A stretch of DNA of 64,000 nucleotides from Copromyces sp. CBS 386.78 (lineage: Eukaryota; Ascomycota; Sordariomycetes; Sordariales; Sordariaceae). The stretch is from positions 1 through 64,000 of the forward strand of contig MU839235.1 of assembly GCA_030685235.1 (NCBI GenBank), in the 5' to 3' direction. The position numbers and the translations under genes are program-made. Below, piece after piece: positions 12,061 through 22,780 of the stretch. The notes under the pieces were generated by a model. That model searched no databases. It saw only the letters and a program-made list of their open reading frames with translations, and had not been told where the DNA came from. Every line of letters begins with the position of its first letter. Within the stretch, counting starts at the first letter, position 1.

Positions 12061-13211
12061 GTAATTTTATTTACTTAAATCGATCCGTTATTACTAAAGG
12101 GGAAAGTCGATACGGGAAATAATAATAACGATAACGATAATAATAATAATAAGGGTATATTTATTCCTACTTATACTTATAAATAAAAGAGGGCTGCTAA
12201 TAATAATAGTAATCTTAAAAAGAAAAAGAAAATAACGTATATTAAAGTACTACTTTAGGGTTTAGAAGTTTTTGCGTACTCTTTAACGATTAAATCTAAT
12301 TCGAAATAGCTTGTAAAAGTAATAGAAATCTTTAACGCTAATTAATATTATAGAATTAATAAAGAAGTCGCTAAAATTACTTAAATTAAATAGGAGGAAT
12401 TTGAATGTAAGGCAAAAAGATTTTATTTATTAAAATTAAAAGCGAGACGGCGATATTTTAATTAAATTAAAATAATACTAGAGGGGGATTAGTAATTTAG
12501 GGAAGAAATTTATAAATGCGCTATAACTGCTATATTCTAGCGGCTTATTTATTATATTAAAATAGTTTGCCCTTCGTTTCCCCTAATTAGCGAACGGGCT
12601 GTCTTACTTACCCTATACTCCTTTTTTTATTAATTTTTACTGCAATATAATAAAATTTATATTCGTTCAAATCTTAATATAAAATGAATATTATAATAGT
12701 TTTAAAAAGCTATATTTATTGTTTTTTTTTGTATAAGGATTATTTAAAGTTTCGAAATTATAGTAGTAATATTTAAGGGTAGGATTGCTAATTATAATAG
12801 GCTAGCGGGAGTTAATAGTTTAGTATAATGTATAGTATATAAATACCCTTTTAAACTCCCTTCTATTAAACTTTAATAGAGTATTCAATTTTACGATTTG
12901 AATACACTTTTTATACCTAAATCGAAAATAATTATATAAATTATTAGATTTGAAATTTGTATAGAGATATAGCCTTTTATCGTTTTTATTAAAATTTATC
13001 TAAATCCTAGACTAGCTATATAATTTAGGATTTATTAATTGCCCCGTATAACCCTCTCTATACAACCCTCCCCAGCCTACCTTCCCTAATTGACTCTCTT
13101 TTTTATAACCCTCCTTATTATTTACTATTTCTCTCTTTATATTACCTCTTTTTATTTATATTATTAACTTTCTACCCGCGCTCTCTCTACTAATACTTTA
13201 TAATAATCCTT

Positions 13212-13870
13212 CTATATCGGCTTCGCAATTCTATTATAATAGCGCGCTATTATATTATTTGCCCCGCCCGCTAACTTATTGCGATTAAAATTATTCTCCC
13301 CCCCCGCCGCCGCCGCCTCTATATTAAAATCGACTTCAATTTTACTACTAACTTTAATATCCTTATATTCTAGTATAAAATTAAAAATACTAGCGGTGGC
13401 CAAAAATATATATATATATACTTCCTTAGGATAATACGGTCGAATTATATAGTATTTAAAAGTAAATTTGAACTTACTAATTACCTTCTCGATTATAATT
13501 CTATACTAACTATATTGCAAGTTATACAATTCCTAATACGTCGCCGGTCGCAACCCTACCCTCGCCGACTCTTAAAAATAATATTATATATTATAATAGG
13601 GGATTAATAGTCGATAAAAATAATTATAATTTACGTCGGCTAAGTAAAAATAATTCTAAAGGATAATAAATCCTTTCGTAAACGAATAATTAAATACCTT
13701 CGTATTAGCGGCAAAGCCCTTATACCCGGGCAAAATATATAATATACAACTATTAAAATTATAGATTATTATTATATTTATCGATATACCGCCTTTATAA
13801 TTCTTCTATAGCGTTTAATCCTTTATATTAATTAAGATAGGGAAGTACGAACCGTCGATTATATTTAGAA
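13212..13870 (-). pseudogene. RIP-mutated PIF/Harbinger transposase (DDE_Tnp_4 type)
   Basis: The minus-strand frame reads in order: IDGSYFPILINIKD (first catalytic Asp near 13854), LPGYKGFAANTKVFN (the family's HDS motif reads ANT, so the second Asp has become Asn), YLADVNYNYF, GLRPATY and NLQYS, and IIIEKVISKFKF with the catalytic Glu near 13488. A C-terminal tail of about 60 residues ends at 13212. Several in-frame stops sit at expected Gln or Arg positions. Upstream sequence to about 14,300 probably held the N-terminus but is too degraded to read. The Asp-to-Asn change and the stops are G-to-A/C-to-T transitions typical of RIP, so the protein is dead. Confidence 0.85.
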
Positions 13871-14753
13871 CCCTATTAAAAAAGGGATATACTTTCGGAT
13901 TTTATTCGATAACGAAGAGTATTTATAATAGTAGTAATTATATTTTTATTTACGCGAAATAAAAGTAGCTTCGAAGAATAATATAGAATACCCTAATACT
14001 AAATAAATATAATAAATTAAAGCTATTATTAAATCGATATTAATACTAATTAATAGATTATAATAATACTTCGCCCGAATATGTATATAGTTATACGCCG
14101 TATTAAACCTTATATTATTATTACTATAAAGATTAATACTTATTTATCGATATTTAACTTACGACCCAGTATAATATCGCTATTATATTACAACTATATA
14201 ATTAGTACAAGGAAAGTTCCTACGTATATTCGAATTAAAGATTAGAATCGACCGCCGTAGTTTATTAATAGGTCCTTCGTAACGAATATACTTTTTAATA
14301 AATTAAGATTTATAAGGATAAAGGGCCCGGAACGTATTATAAGAAGGATTATAATTAATAAAGTAATTATAACCTTTACTTTATATATATACTAAGTAAT
14401 TTTATTCAACTTTATAATACGGCGAAATATTATTATAGTATTAAAGGGGTTATTATAATTGACTTTACAAAAGGTATACAATACTAAGCAATATACTAAT
14501 ATTTATACCAGAAAGTACTAGAAATATATTAGGTATAGGGTAGCAAATCTAGTATAGCGTGCCAAGATTACGAAATTTCATCGAAAAAAGCAGCCTTTTC
14601 GTACTGACCGCAATTAGTAAAATGCGCGCGATTTGGTTAGCTATATGCGCGCGGGTAAATTAATTGTGCTAACCGGCTGACGAGCGCTAAAATTTAGTAC
14701 AAATGACCGGAGCGAGCTACCGATCGCGTTGCTGACCGCGGCTGACCTGGGTC

Positions 14754-14789
14754 AGCGGTCAACTAAAATCTAGGCTACCGATCACCCTC
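14754..14789 (-). repeat. Right terminal inverted repeat of Harbinger element
   Basis: On the minus strand it starts GAGGGTGATCGGTAGCC, then TAGATTTTAGTTGACCGC. It differs from the left arm by two C/T exchanges. The target duplication TCA follows at 14790-14792. Confidence 0.9.
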
Positions 14790-14792
14790 TCA

Positions 14793-15757
14793 GAAGGGTC
14801 ACGGCCACTAACAATTTTTACAGCGGTCTTTGATGCCAAGAAGTGCGAGTGGTGGGCCCGAAAGCACGGTCCAGGGTTTGTTTACTTTTCTCCTACATAC
14901 CTATTGTCGAAGATGGTCCAGTCTTCGGTTGCTGCATCAATATATCGGAAGCTCGCATCTTCAAATGGATTTGTTGAAGCCTTCATAGTACGTGGAGTGA
15001 CGGCACGGCCTCCGTTACGATGTCATGCATTTTTTTTGTAGTAGGTACCTCTAGGTTTTCCTTTTGATTTCGGTGAGGTCTTGATGCCCGTGGTCGACCT
15101 TCGTGAGCTGCAGAAGGGTCACTAACAATTTTACAGGGCCTCCGAGCACAAGACAAGTGCGGGTGGACCGGATAAAGTGGCCCCTCGCTCCCAAACCCTT
15201 TCCCGTTTGTTTACTTTTCTCCTGACTTTGTTTCCCGTTTAAATGCCAGCATCTGCTGCACCATCTCCCTTTTGCCTTCCCTTTCAGGCATTTTAATGAC
15301 ATGAACATCGGCGCTTCTCCCGGACCGGCGGCATGGAACTCGCCGTCAACCCCGGCGGCAGCGGTGGATCGCAAACCTAAGTCCGGAAGCGATGGTGTTG
15401 CCCTGGGAATACAGAAGGATTGGGGCGGTGCATTAACAGACAGTGAGCTAGTGGTCAGCATAAGCGCTACGGGAGGGCTCCATCAGCGGCGGGGGCTATT
15501 GGCATTACCAAATCATGCCAAGCACACGATGGTGCCAGGTGTCAAATCCAGGCCGTTTGTGACTCCGCCGGCCAAGGACTCCCGCCCGGATGCCGGAGGG
15601 GCCGGAATCCCGGAACGGAGGAAGCAAGAGGATAAATCCACCAACACCGAAGCAAACAACGCCGGGCCCGCTATTGGATATCTTGCGCTCTTCTCAACAC
15701 TCACCTCACAACTCATCACACAACCACATCATCACTCACCACTCACCACCACCAAAA
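14793..15757. other. Intergenic upstream of the acetyltransferase
   Basis: Two similar segments, at about 14807-14890 and 15113-15235, repeat the words agaagggtcac...aacaattttacag and tgtttacttttctcct, suggesting a diverged local duplication. No supported gene. The leader of the acetyltransferase lies at the right end. Confidence 0.4.
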
Positions 15758-16502
15758 ATGACCATCACCCTCCGCCCCGCCACCGAGGCCGACGCGCCCT
15801 CCCTCGCCCGCATCGCCACCGCCGCCTTCGCCAACTCCCTCTCCCCCCTCATCTTCCCCCGCTCCCAGCTAGCCACGGCAACCATCACCGAAGCCGACCT
15901 TTTTGCCGACGAGGTCACCTGGCGCGAGTCCATGCTCACCAAGCGTCTGCGGGAGGACAAGCCCTGCGTGGTCGCCGTCGAGGTTGACGATTCCACCGGT
16001 CAGGAGATTTCGGTCTTGGGCTTCGCGCACTGGCAGAAGCCTGGTCCCGAGGCACCAGAAGTGCGGGGCGTGGAGGTTAGGCCGGCGACGTACGACAGGA
16101 GCATGTTCCTGAGGATTGTGGAGAAGTTTACGGAGAAGGATAGGGAGGCGTTGGGGGAGAGGGGGCATGAGGAGTATTGGTGTAGGTTTTTTTTTTTTTT
16201 TTCCATGTGATAAAAGGTTGGGGGTGAATGGTTGGGGGTGGCGGGAACGGGTTGACTGACGAAAAACAGATGCGATCCTGATCAGCGTTGATCCCAAGCA
16301 GCACAGGAGGGGAGTGGGCAGGAAGTTGGTGAATTGGGGGTTGGAGTGCGCGAGGAAGGAAGGAAGGGATGCGTACTTGACGGCTACTGAGGCTGGAAAG
16401 CCGCTTTATGAGGTTTGCGGGTTTGAGGCGCTGGAGACGTATGATTGCTATGGCGTGCCGCTGACGAGCATGGTTTGGAGGTTGGAGAAGAACCAGCAGT
16501 GA
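15758..16502 (+). CDS. GNAT-family N-acetyltransferase
   Basis: Two exons, 15758-16181 and 16270-16502, give 218 residues. The split Tyr codon joins EEYW to YAILISVDP cleanly. The N-terminus TLRPATEADAPSLARIA is the usual first strand and helix of a GNAT fold. The acetyl-CoA-binding motif A is seen as LISVDPKQHRRGVGRKLVNW (Arg-x-x-Gly-x-Gly type), followed by the C-terminal strand GKPLYEVCGFEALETY. Proteins of this size in fungi are usually soluble acetyltransferases of small molecules or amines. The acceptor substrate cannot be told from sequence. The 88-bp intron begins GTAGGT and contains a T-run. Confidence 0.85.
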
Positions 16503-17809
16503 GTGTTGCGAGGAGGGAATGATGTTTGAAGATTCATGCAGAAGGACGGTTGGATAAAAGGACGAGTGTGGAATGCAAGTCAACAACAATTGCCGCAGAA
16601 GGTCTTATTTGCCATAGCCCTACGGGCCCTATAGGGCTACGGGCTGACACTGTGCATCAATGTCAATGTCAATACCACTCAACACCACACTTGATGACAC
16701 TCTCGTCACGGTGTGCTTAGACACTGCAAGTTTTGGAATGCTGTCATTGAGACAAGGTTCGTACGTACTGCAAAGCCACTCTGTCAGGGGAACAAGATTA
16801 CTCCAGTGATGACCTGACAATTGATCACGGAACAGAGTACAGACATATCAGCACTCAAACCAACCCGGGCATCCCACAGTCTAATCCCCCAGTCTAGTTG
16901 TGTGATATCATTGCCTGGGAGGCCGACAATGCTGTTGACTCGTCAGTTGTTGAGGTACGGTATATATCTCGATGATTATCTATGTCGTCCAGAGATGATG
17001 TGCCCAATGCGCTGGCCGCAGCCAAAGCAAAGTGTTCTTCACAGTCCGAGACTCCGGAGTCAAAGTGCGACAGACGTGTACGGAACAGGTGCAGAGAGAG
17101 ACCTAGGAAGCCGAATATGACAGGGCGGCAGTGCATCTAACCACCAAGCCAAACCTATAAAAGATAGGACGATGTTCGCTTGCCAACGAACATCGGGATG
17201 CACTACTATATAGTCACAAGGTAACCCTGTGACACCGAAACAGTCCAGGGCGAAAAGGTTTGTCCGCAGTTCCTTTTCACTCCCCCATCACCACGGCCAA
17301 GATTCTCGCTTCTTCCCATGGTACAGTAAGGTACCCAGTATTCTTGTGTCTCCCGGTTTTCTGCAACTACCAAGTGCATGGCTGTCTGGTACATTGCCCG
17401 TGAGAAGGGGCGCCTTCGTCCATGGCCTTCCTTGGTTTTGTGCTGCTGGCTTCCATGGGGCATTACAACAGTAACAAACCAGCCACAAAACTCAAAAGCA
17501 TAGAAAGAAAGTTTCCTTCCCTTTGACCGTGCCACATGCACGACGTGTCAAAATCTCTAGATCGAAAGAAAGTTTCATTGCATGGAGCATATAACCTAGG
17601 TAGTTCTACCAAAACACCAAGTCTAAGGTACTTAAAAATAAAAATAACAGCGAGGTATCACGACATTCTTCCCACATTCCATTTCCATTTCCATCCATGC
17701 CTTCTACATCCGATCCGATTCTCAGATACGAACGCCAAAATGGCCAAAATGCAGACAAAGGAAACCCATCCCTCCGAGATAACTCACGATCGCACATTAC
17801 ATCCACCGC
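16503..17809. other. Intergenic between convergent acetyltransferase and ABC genes
   Basis: 1.3 kb at the facing 3' ends of two genes. No protein motif, RNA gene or long repeat is recognised. It should contain both polyadenylation regions. Confidence 0.4.
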
Positions 17810-20800
17810 TCAGTTCTTCTCCTTCTCCTTCTCCTTCCCACCAAACAGCCCCTCCACACTCTCCTTGATCGTTCCCACCAGAGCTCCCACGACTCTACCG
17901 ACGAAGCCAAATCCAAACGACCACCCTTTCACTCTAACGGTATAAATAAAAAAGTAGACCAGCCTATTTATCAGATCAAAATCATCTTGTTAGCATATAT
18001 GTCTTTTTATCTTGGAGCAATATCTCGGAAGGAAGAGGAGTTCGTAAAGCGAGCACCAAGAAGGGCGAGAAAGGAGAAGGGGGCAAAAAGAAGCAAAGGG
18101 GAATACTCACGCCCAATTACTAACACAAAAAGCCGCAAAAATCCCAAAATTCCTCCACATCTGCCCAGTCCTCACATTCAAGCTCGCCAAATACTCGTCC
18201 CCATCCTTATAAGGGCAATACCCGCACTCGAACCCCGCCCCTCCATTCCCACCATCCACAACCCCCAGCGTAGTCAAATACCCCCTCTTCACATCAGCCA
18301 GCCAATTCCCCGCAAAACCCTGACAGCTCTCACCCACGGGCGGACGGAAAACGGCCATTTCCCCGTCGCTACAACGAACCGTCTGCCCCCTCAAAACAGC
18401 AGCCATGATGCCCCCAATCCAATACGTCGCCGGATTCAGGTAATACAACCACCACTTCCACGCCACATTCATTTGTTCCCAGGGGACAACAACCCCGTTA
18501 AACAAACAAAAGATGACCAAGAAAAACGGCAAAACGTTGGTGATGACCGCGAACGAAGGAGCGAAGGCGCAGATCCACTGCCCCCAGCTGGCGATGAACA
18601 TCATGAAGCTCACCGTCATCAGCCAGACGTAGACTGCGCTTTCGGCCGCAACACGATCGGTGCCCCGCGGAAGGCCGGTGGGGAGGTACCATGCTAAAAA
18701 GTAAATAGTCCCCGCCACCAGCGAGCCGGGGATCTCCGACAGTATCTCGGCGGTGCAGAAAGCTACCCACCCGTAGATGCGGGAAGGGTGTTCGCGGGCT
18801 TCCCAGAGGGCGCGGGACATGTAGAACTTGGGCAGCACGGCGTTGAGGACGGTGGTGGGGATCATGATGATCAAAAAGGCCGTAAACAAGGTGTTTTGGA
18901 GTTCCGTCAAGGATAAAGGGGAGGAGCCGGGAGTGGGAGACGAGATTTTGTAGTAGGTGAAACCGTTGAAGATGCCCATTACCAAGGAAATAAAAAGGCG
19001 CCCGTAGAGGTAGGATGGGTCGCGCCATTGGCGGATGAACATGCGTTTGGTGAGGAGCCAGGCTTGGGTGGGAATGCGAGCGGCGAATTCATGCTGGATG
19101 GGTTGTTGGGTTTGCTTGTTGTTGGAGAGGGAGAGTTGGGCGGCCAGGGTACGGGTTTTCTTGATCTGCTTGATCTCGGACAGGACTTGACGGTATTCGT
19201 CACTCTCTTTCCACTCCGTCGCCCAATGCACCCTTCTGGTCTTTCCGTCTTCGTCTACCCGTCTTTGCGGCTTCGCGGCAGTTTCAAGGAGAAACTCGGC
19301 CACGTTCTTGCCTGGTGGACACTCGACTCCTCGAGCGGCAAAGTAGTTGACGACCGAAGAACCGTTCTCGCCGACAGGACCAAAGTAGAAGACGTTGCCG
19401 CCTGGGTTGAGAGCAAGAATCTTGTCAAATTCCTGAATCAGATCGGAACTGGGCTGATGGATGGTGCAGACGATAGCCTGCCCAGCAACACACAACTTCC
19501 TCAGGAAACGGACGATAGACATTGCCGACTGGGAGTCCAGGCCACTGGTGGGCTCGTCAAGGAATAGCAAGAGAGAAGGCTTAGCAGCTAGCTCAACACC
19601 GATCGTCAACCGCTTCTTCTGCTCGACTCCCAAGGAGGAGATGATGGCATCCTGCATGTCTTCCAGCTCAAGAAGGTTGATGATGCTATCGACGTAGGCC
19701 ATCTTTTCAGCACGCGGGATGTCGCGGGACTGACGAAGCAAGGCAGAGAACTCGAGAGCTTCACGGATGGTGGTGGATTCATCGTGCAAGTCCATTTGCT
19801 CGACAAAGCCGGTGCTGCGCTGGAAGTCTGCACCGAGGGGCTTGTTGTCAACGAGCATGTCGCCAGTGACCACACCGACGGTCTGCCGTTGGGACAAGGT
19901 GTTCAGGAGGGTGGTCTTTCCGGCTCCCGAGGCACCCATCAAAGCCACCATGACTCCCGGTTTGGCGTAGCCGGACACCTTGTTAAGCAGACGCTTGGGG
20001 CCCATAGGGGTGGGAACGGTGTAAGTGACATCCTCCCAGGTGAAGACTTTCTCCGACTTCTTAATGGTGCCTTCCATGTCCTTGCGAGATGGGCCGCGGG
20101 GAGTCTTGAGTCCGAAATCATCGGTGGAGGAACCTCTAGAGCTACCCTTTTCTTCGTCGGGCTTGCCTTTGCCGAGAGCGAGATGCTTCTTGTTCTTGGA
20201 TGACTTCTTGAACACCAGTGCACCGCCACCACCGCCAACAAACGACAACTTCTCGGTAGCCAACACAGTGACAAGCAGATAGAGCACCGCAAAAGCGACG
20301 ACAACTCCCCAGTTCCTCCACACGTGTCCGAACGAGTACTGGAATTGGCTGGCGAGATACGCATCCCCGTTCACCCTGTCATCGCCCGGCCTGCCACCCG
20401 CAAGCGTGCATCCCTGGTTCTGTTGCTGGATGCCAGGGCCCCCGGGGACCAACATTTCCGGCGAGCATTGCATGTCCCTTCCGTGAAAGTCATTGGACAA
20501 GACGGCCTCGAACGCGTAGCTGACGGGACTGACATGGTACAGCCAGCCGAACCAGATCTTCTCGCCGAGCATGACGGGCTTGGTCATAACATAGCCGCAG
20601 TACATGACGACCAAGTTGAGCGCCAGACCGGCAAACCGCACCGCGTCGTCGATTGACGGACTGATGGCAGCAAACATGCGATACAGCGCAGTCAGACAGT
20701 ACGTGGTCGTGAAGATGAAGAGACAGTAGGTAAAGAACTTGCCCGGGTCGCGGTCCAGCCCCGTCATGAAGTAGACAATCAAGCAAAAGATGACGACCTG

Positions 20801-22780
20801 GGCCAGCAACAAGGGGAAATCCATAATGGCGCGAGCGAGGTTGACAGCCGATGGCCGGTAGAAAGCATACGCCCTATGCCTGCCAACCACTGCTCTTCCA
20901 CTAACAGCCTTCATCAGCTCCGACATCTGGAGCCAGCCGAGAAAGATGATGCTGAAAAAGACGGTGCCGCCTCTCATAAAGGCGCCCGAGGTGTCGGAGG
21001 GTGAATCGTAGAACAGGGAGCTGACCACAAGAGCGTTGCTAACGATGATGAAGAACTTGGTCCACAGTTCCTGCTTGTCACCCCAAACCAGCCAGGCCTC
21101 GCGGCGTGTGCAGGCGGCGACTTGCTTGAAGAAGGAGACGGTGTAGTTTGACTCATCAGAGACGCGGCGGGATTTTTGTTGGGAGACGGACTCCTTGAAG
21201 GCGTGGGTGTCGGCGTGGTTGGTTTTGAGGAGGTGGGATTCGTAGTCGCGAACGTCGGCGAGAACGTCTTGATAGTCTTCGCTGGCGAGGAAAGCCTTCT
21301 CGAGGTCTTGGGCTGTTTTGGGGCAGCGGTCTTTCCACCCTTGACGGAAGTGGCGAGCGTTGGGGTCACAGATGGAGGTTAGGAAGTCGGGAGTGGTTTG
21401 TCTCGGCGGCGCATGGAAGCCGAGGTCAATGAAATATTGCCTGGCTTTGGACGCCGGGCCCTGGTAGAGCATGCGGCCTTGGTCAATGACGAGAACCTTG
21501 TCCATCAGCTCGTAGATACCCTCGCCAGCTTGGTACAGCGTAGTGATGGTGGTGCGGTCGCTGACATCGGTCATGATGCGCAGGGAACGGGCATAGTCGA
21601 GGGCTGTGGAGGCGTCAAGACCGCGGGTAGAGTTGTCCCAGCAAACGACAGAGGACTTGGTGGCCAGCGACTCCTGGATGGAGACACGCTTGCGCTCGCC
21701 GCCCGATACGCCGCGGACATAGGCGTCACCGACGATGGTGTGGCGGGTATGGGACATGGCAAACATCTTGAGCAGGGCAGTGACGATGAGCTCCATGTCG
21801 CCGCGAAGGCGCTTCTTGGTCTTGTTGAGGAGAGAGAACTTGAGTGTCTGCTCGACGGTGAGGGTGGGCAGATGCAAGTCATCTTCTCCGTTGTAGACGA
21901 CCTCGCCACGGTACTTGTTGGCTACTTCTTCGGCGGATATGCCACTGTAATGGACTTCACCCTCTACACCAGCGTAGCCCACGCGGTCGTTGGCGATGAC
22001 TTTGAGGAAGGTGCTGCAGCCGCTGCCTGGGCGGCCAAGGACAAGCATGATCTCTCCATGACGGACAACACCGGTGAAGTTGTTGAGAAGGGTCCGAAGC
22101 TCGGGTTTGCGACCGAAGCGCAAAGCAGGAATGTAGTTGGCGAGAAAGCGGTAGAGATCAGGGCCAAAGGTGCCCAAGATGGCTTCGGGGAGTGTTCGAA
22201 CAAAAGTGGCGCCGGTGCTGAGGCCCTTGACAGTGAGGTTCCTGAAGACGACGCCGACCTTCTTGGTGGACTCGCCGGCTTCGTTGCGCTTCTCGAGATG
22301 GCCGTCGCGCATAAACTGTTCGAGTTGGAAGTCCTCGTCGCTATTCCGGTCGCTAGACGAAATGTCTCTGTTGCCTTCGTCATCGGAATCCTGGTCGTGT
22401 TGCGTGCCATCGCCCACAGCGTTGCTCATGGCAACTGACAAGCGCTTGAACAAGCCATCTGGTCTCCCGCTGGTAGCGCGAGATGCTCTTGATGCCGGAC
22501 GTGAAGCTGGTTTCGACCTGGCCGATCTTTCCTTTGTCAAGCGCGAGAGGCCCTGTCGCAGTTCGGCAAAGTCCTGCATGGCCGCCTCCCTGTCGACGGG
22601 ACCGCCGACATCGCGCTCTCCCCAGGTGCCATTGTGGGGTATCGAGGTGTTGTGTTCTGGGCGTGTCTCGTCGGGGTATTCGTAGCGCGTATAGTCGCGA
22701 CTTGGCCGGTGATGGAGTTCATTGGGAAGCGTGTTGGCCGCACTTCGACGATAGGCCTCCTCGGACTGATGGCCGAGCAT
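17810..22780 (-). CDS. PDR-type (ABCG full-size) multidrug ABC transporter
   Basis: Two exons, 18111-22780 and 17810-17963, give 1,607 residues. The intron 17964-18110 has GTGAGT and a GCTAAC branch, and the spliced end WALVYFFIYTVRVKGW completes the last membrane segment. The order is NBD-TMD-NBD-TMD. NBD1 has the degenerate PDR Walker A GRPGSGCST (about 249-257), signature VSGGERKRVSI and Walker B VVCWDNSTRGLDAS. NBD2 has a canonical Walker A GASGAGKTTLLNT, the degenerate signature GVEQKKRLTIGVEL and Walker B LLLFLDEPTSGLDSQ. This asymmetric pattern is diagnostic of fungal pleiotropic drug resistance pumps. The protein should sit in the plasma membrane and export hydrophobic drugs or metabolites using ATP. 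A 160-residue charged N-terminal extension and a Lys/Glu-rich C-terminal tail are present. Confidence 0.95.

Larger units (their letters stand above)
10885..14789. mobile_element. RIP-inactivated PIF/Harbinger DNA transposon (3,905 bp)
   Basis: The element is bounded by inverted repeats of about 35 bp. Both ends start GAGGGTGATCGGTAGCC, and the arms differ only by C/T exchanges over the next 18 bases. It is flanked by a direct 3-bp duplication TCA (10882-10884 and 14790-14792). A 3-bp target duplication fits the PIF/Harbinger superfamily. Inside lie two decayed convergent genes, a Myb/SANT-like protein on the plus strand and a DDE transposase on the minus strand, which is the classic two-gene layout of this group. 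The interior is extremely AT-rich with stop codons where Gln codons are expected, a RIP signature. The outer 100-200 bp at each end keep normal GC and carry repeated GGTCAGC/GCTGACC words. Confidence 0.9.

Noticed and set aside
13212..13403. Short minus-strand frame as an independent gene
   Set aside because: It is the surviving C-terminal tail of the RIP-mutated Harbinger transposase, continuous with upstream motifs that contain stops.
21398..22438. 346-codon plus-strand frame
   Set aside because: Antisense to the first half of the ABC transporter with no recognisable domain.
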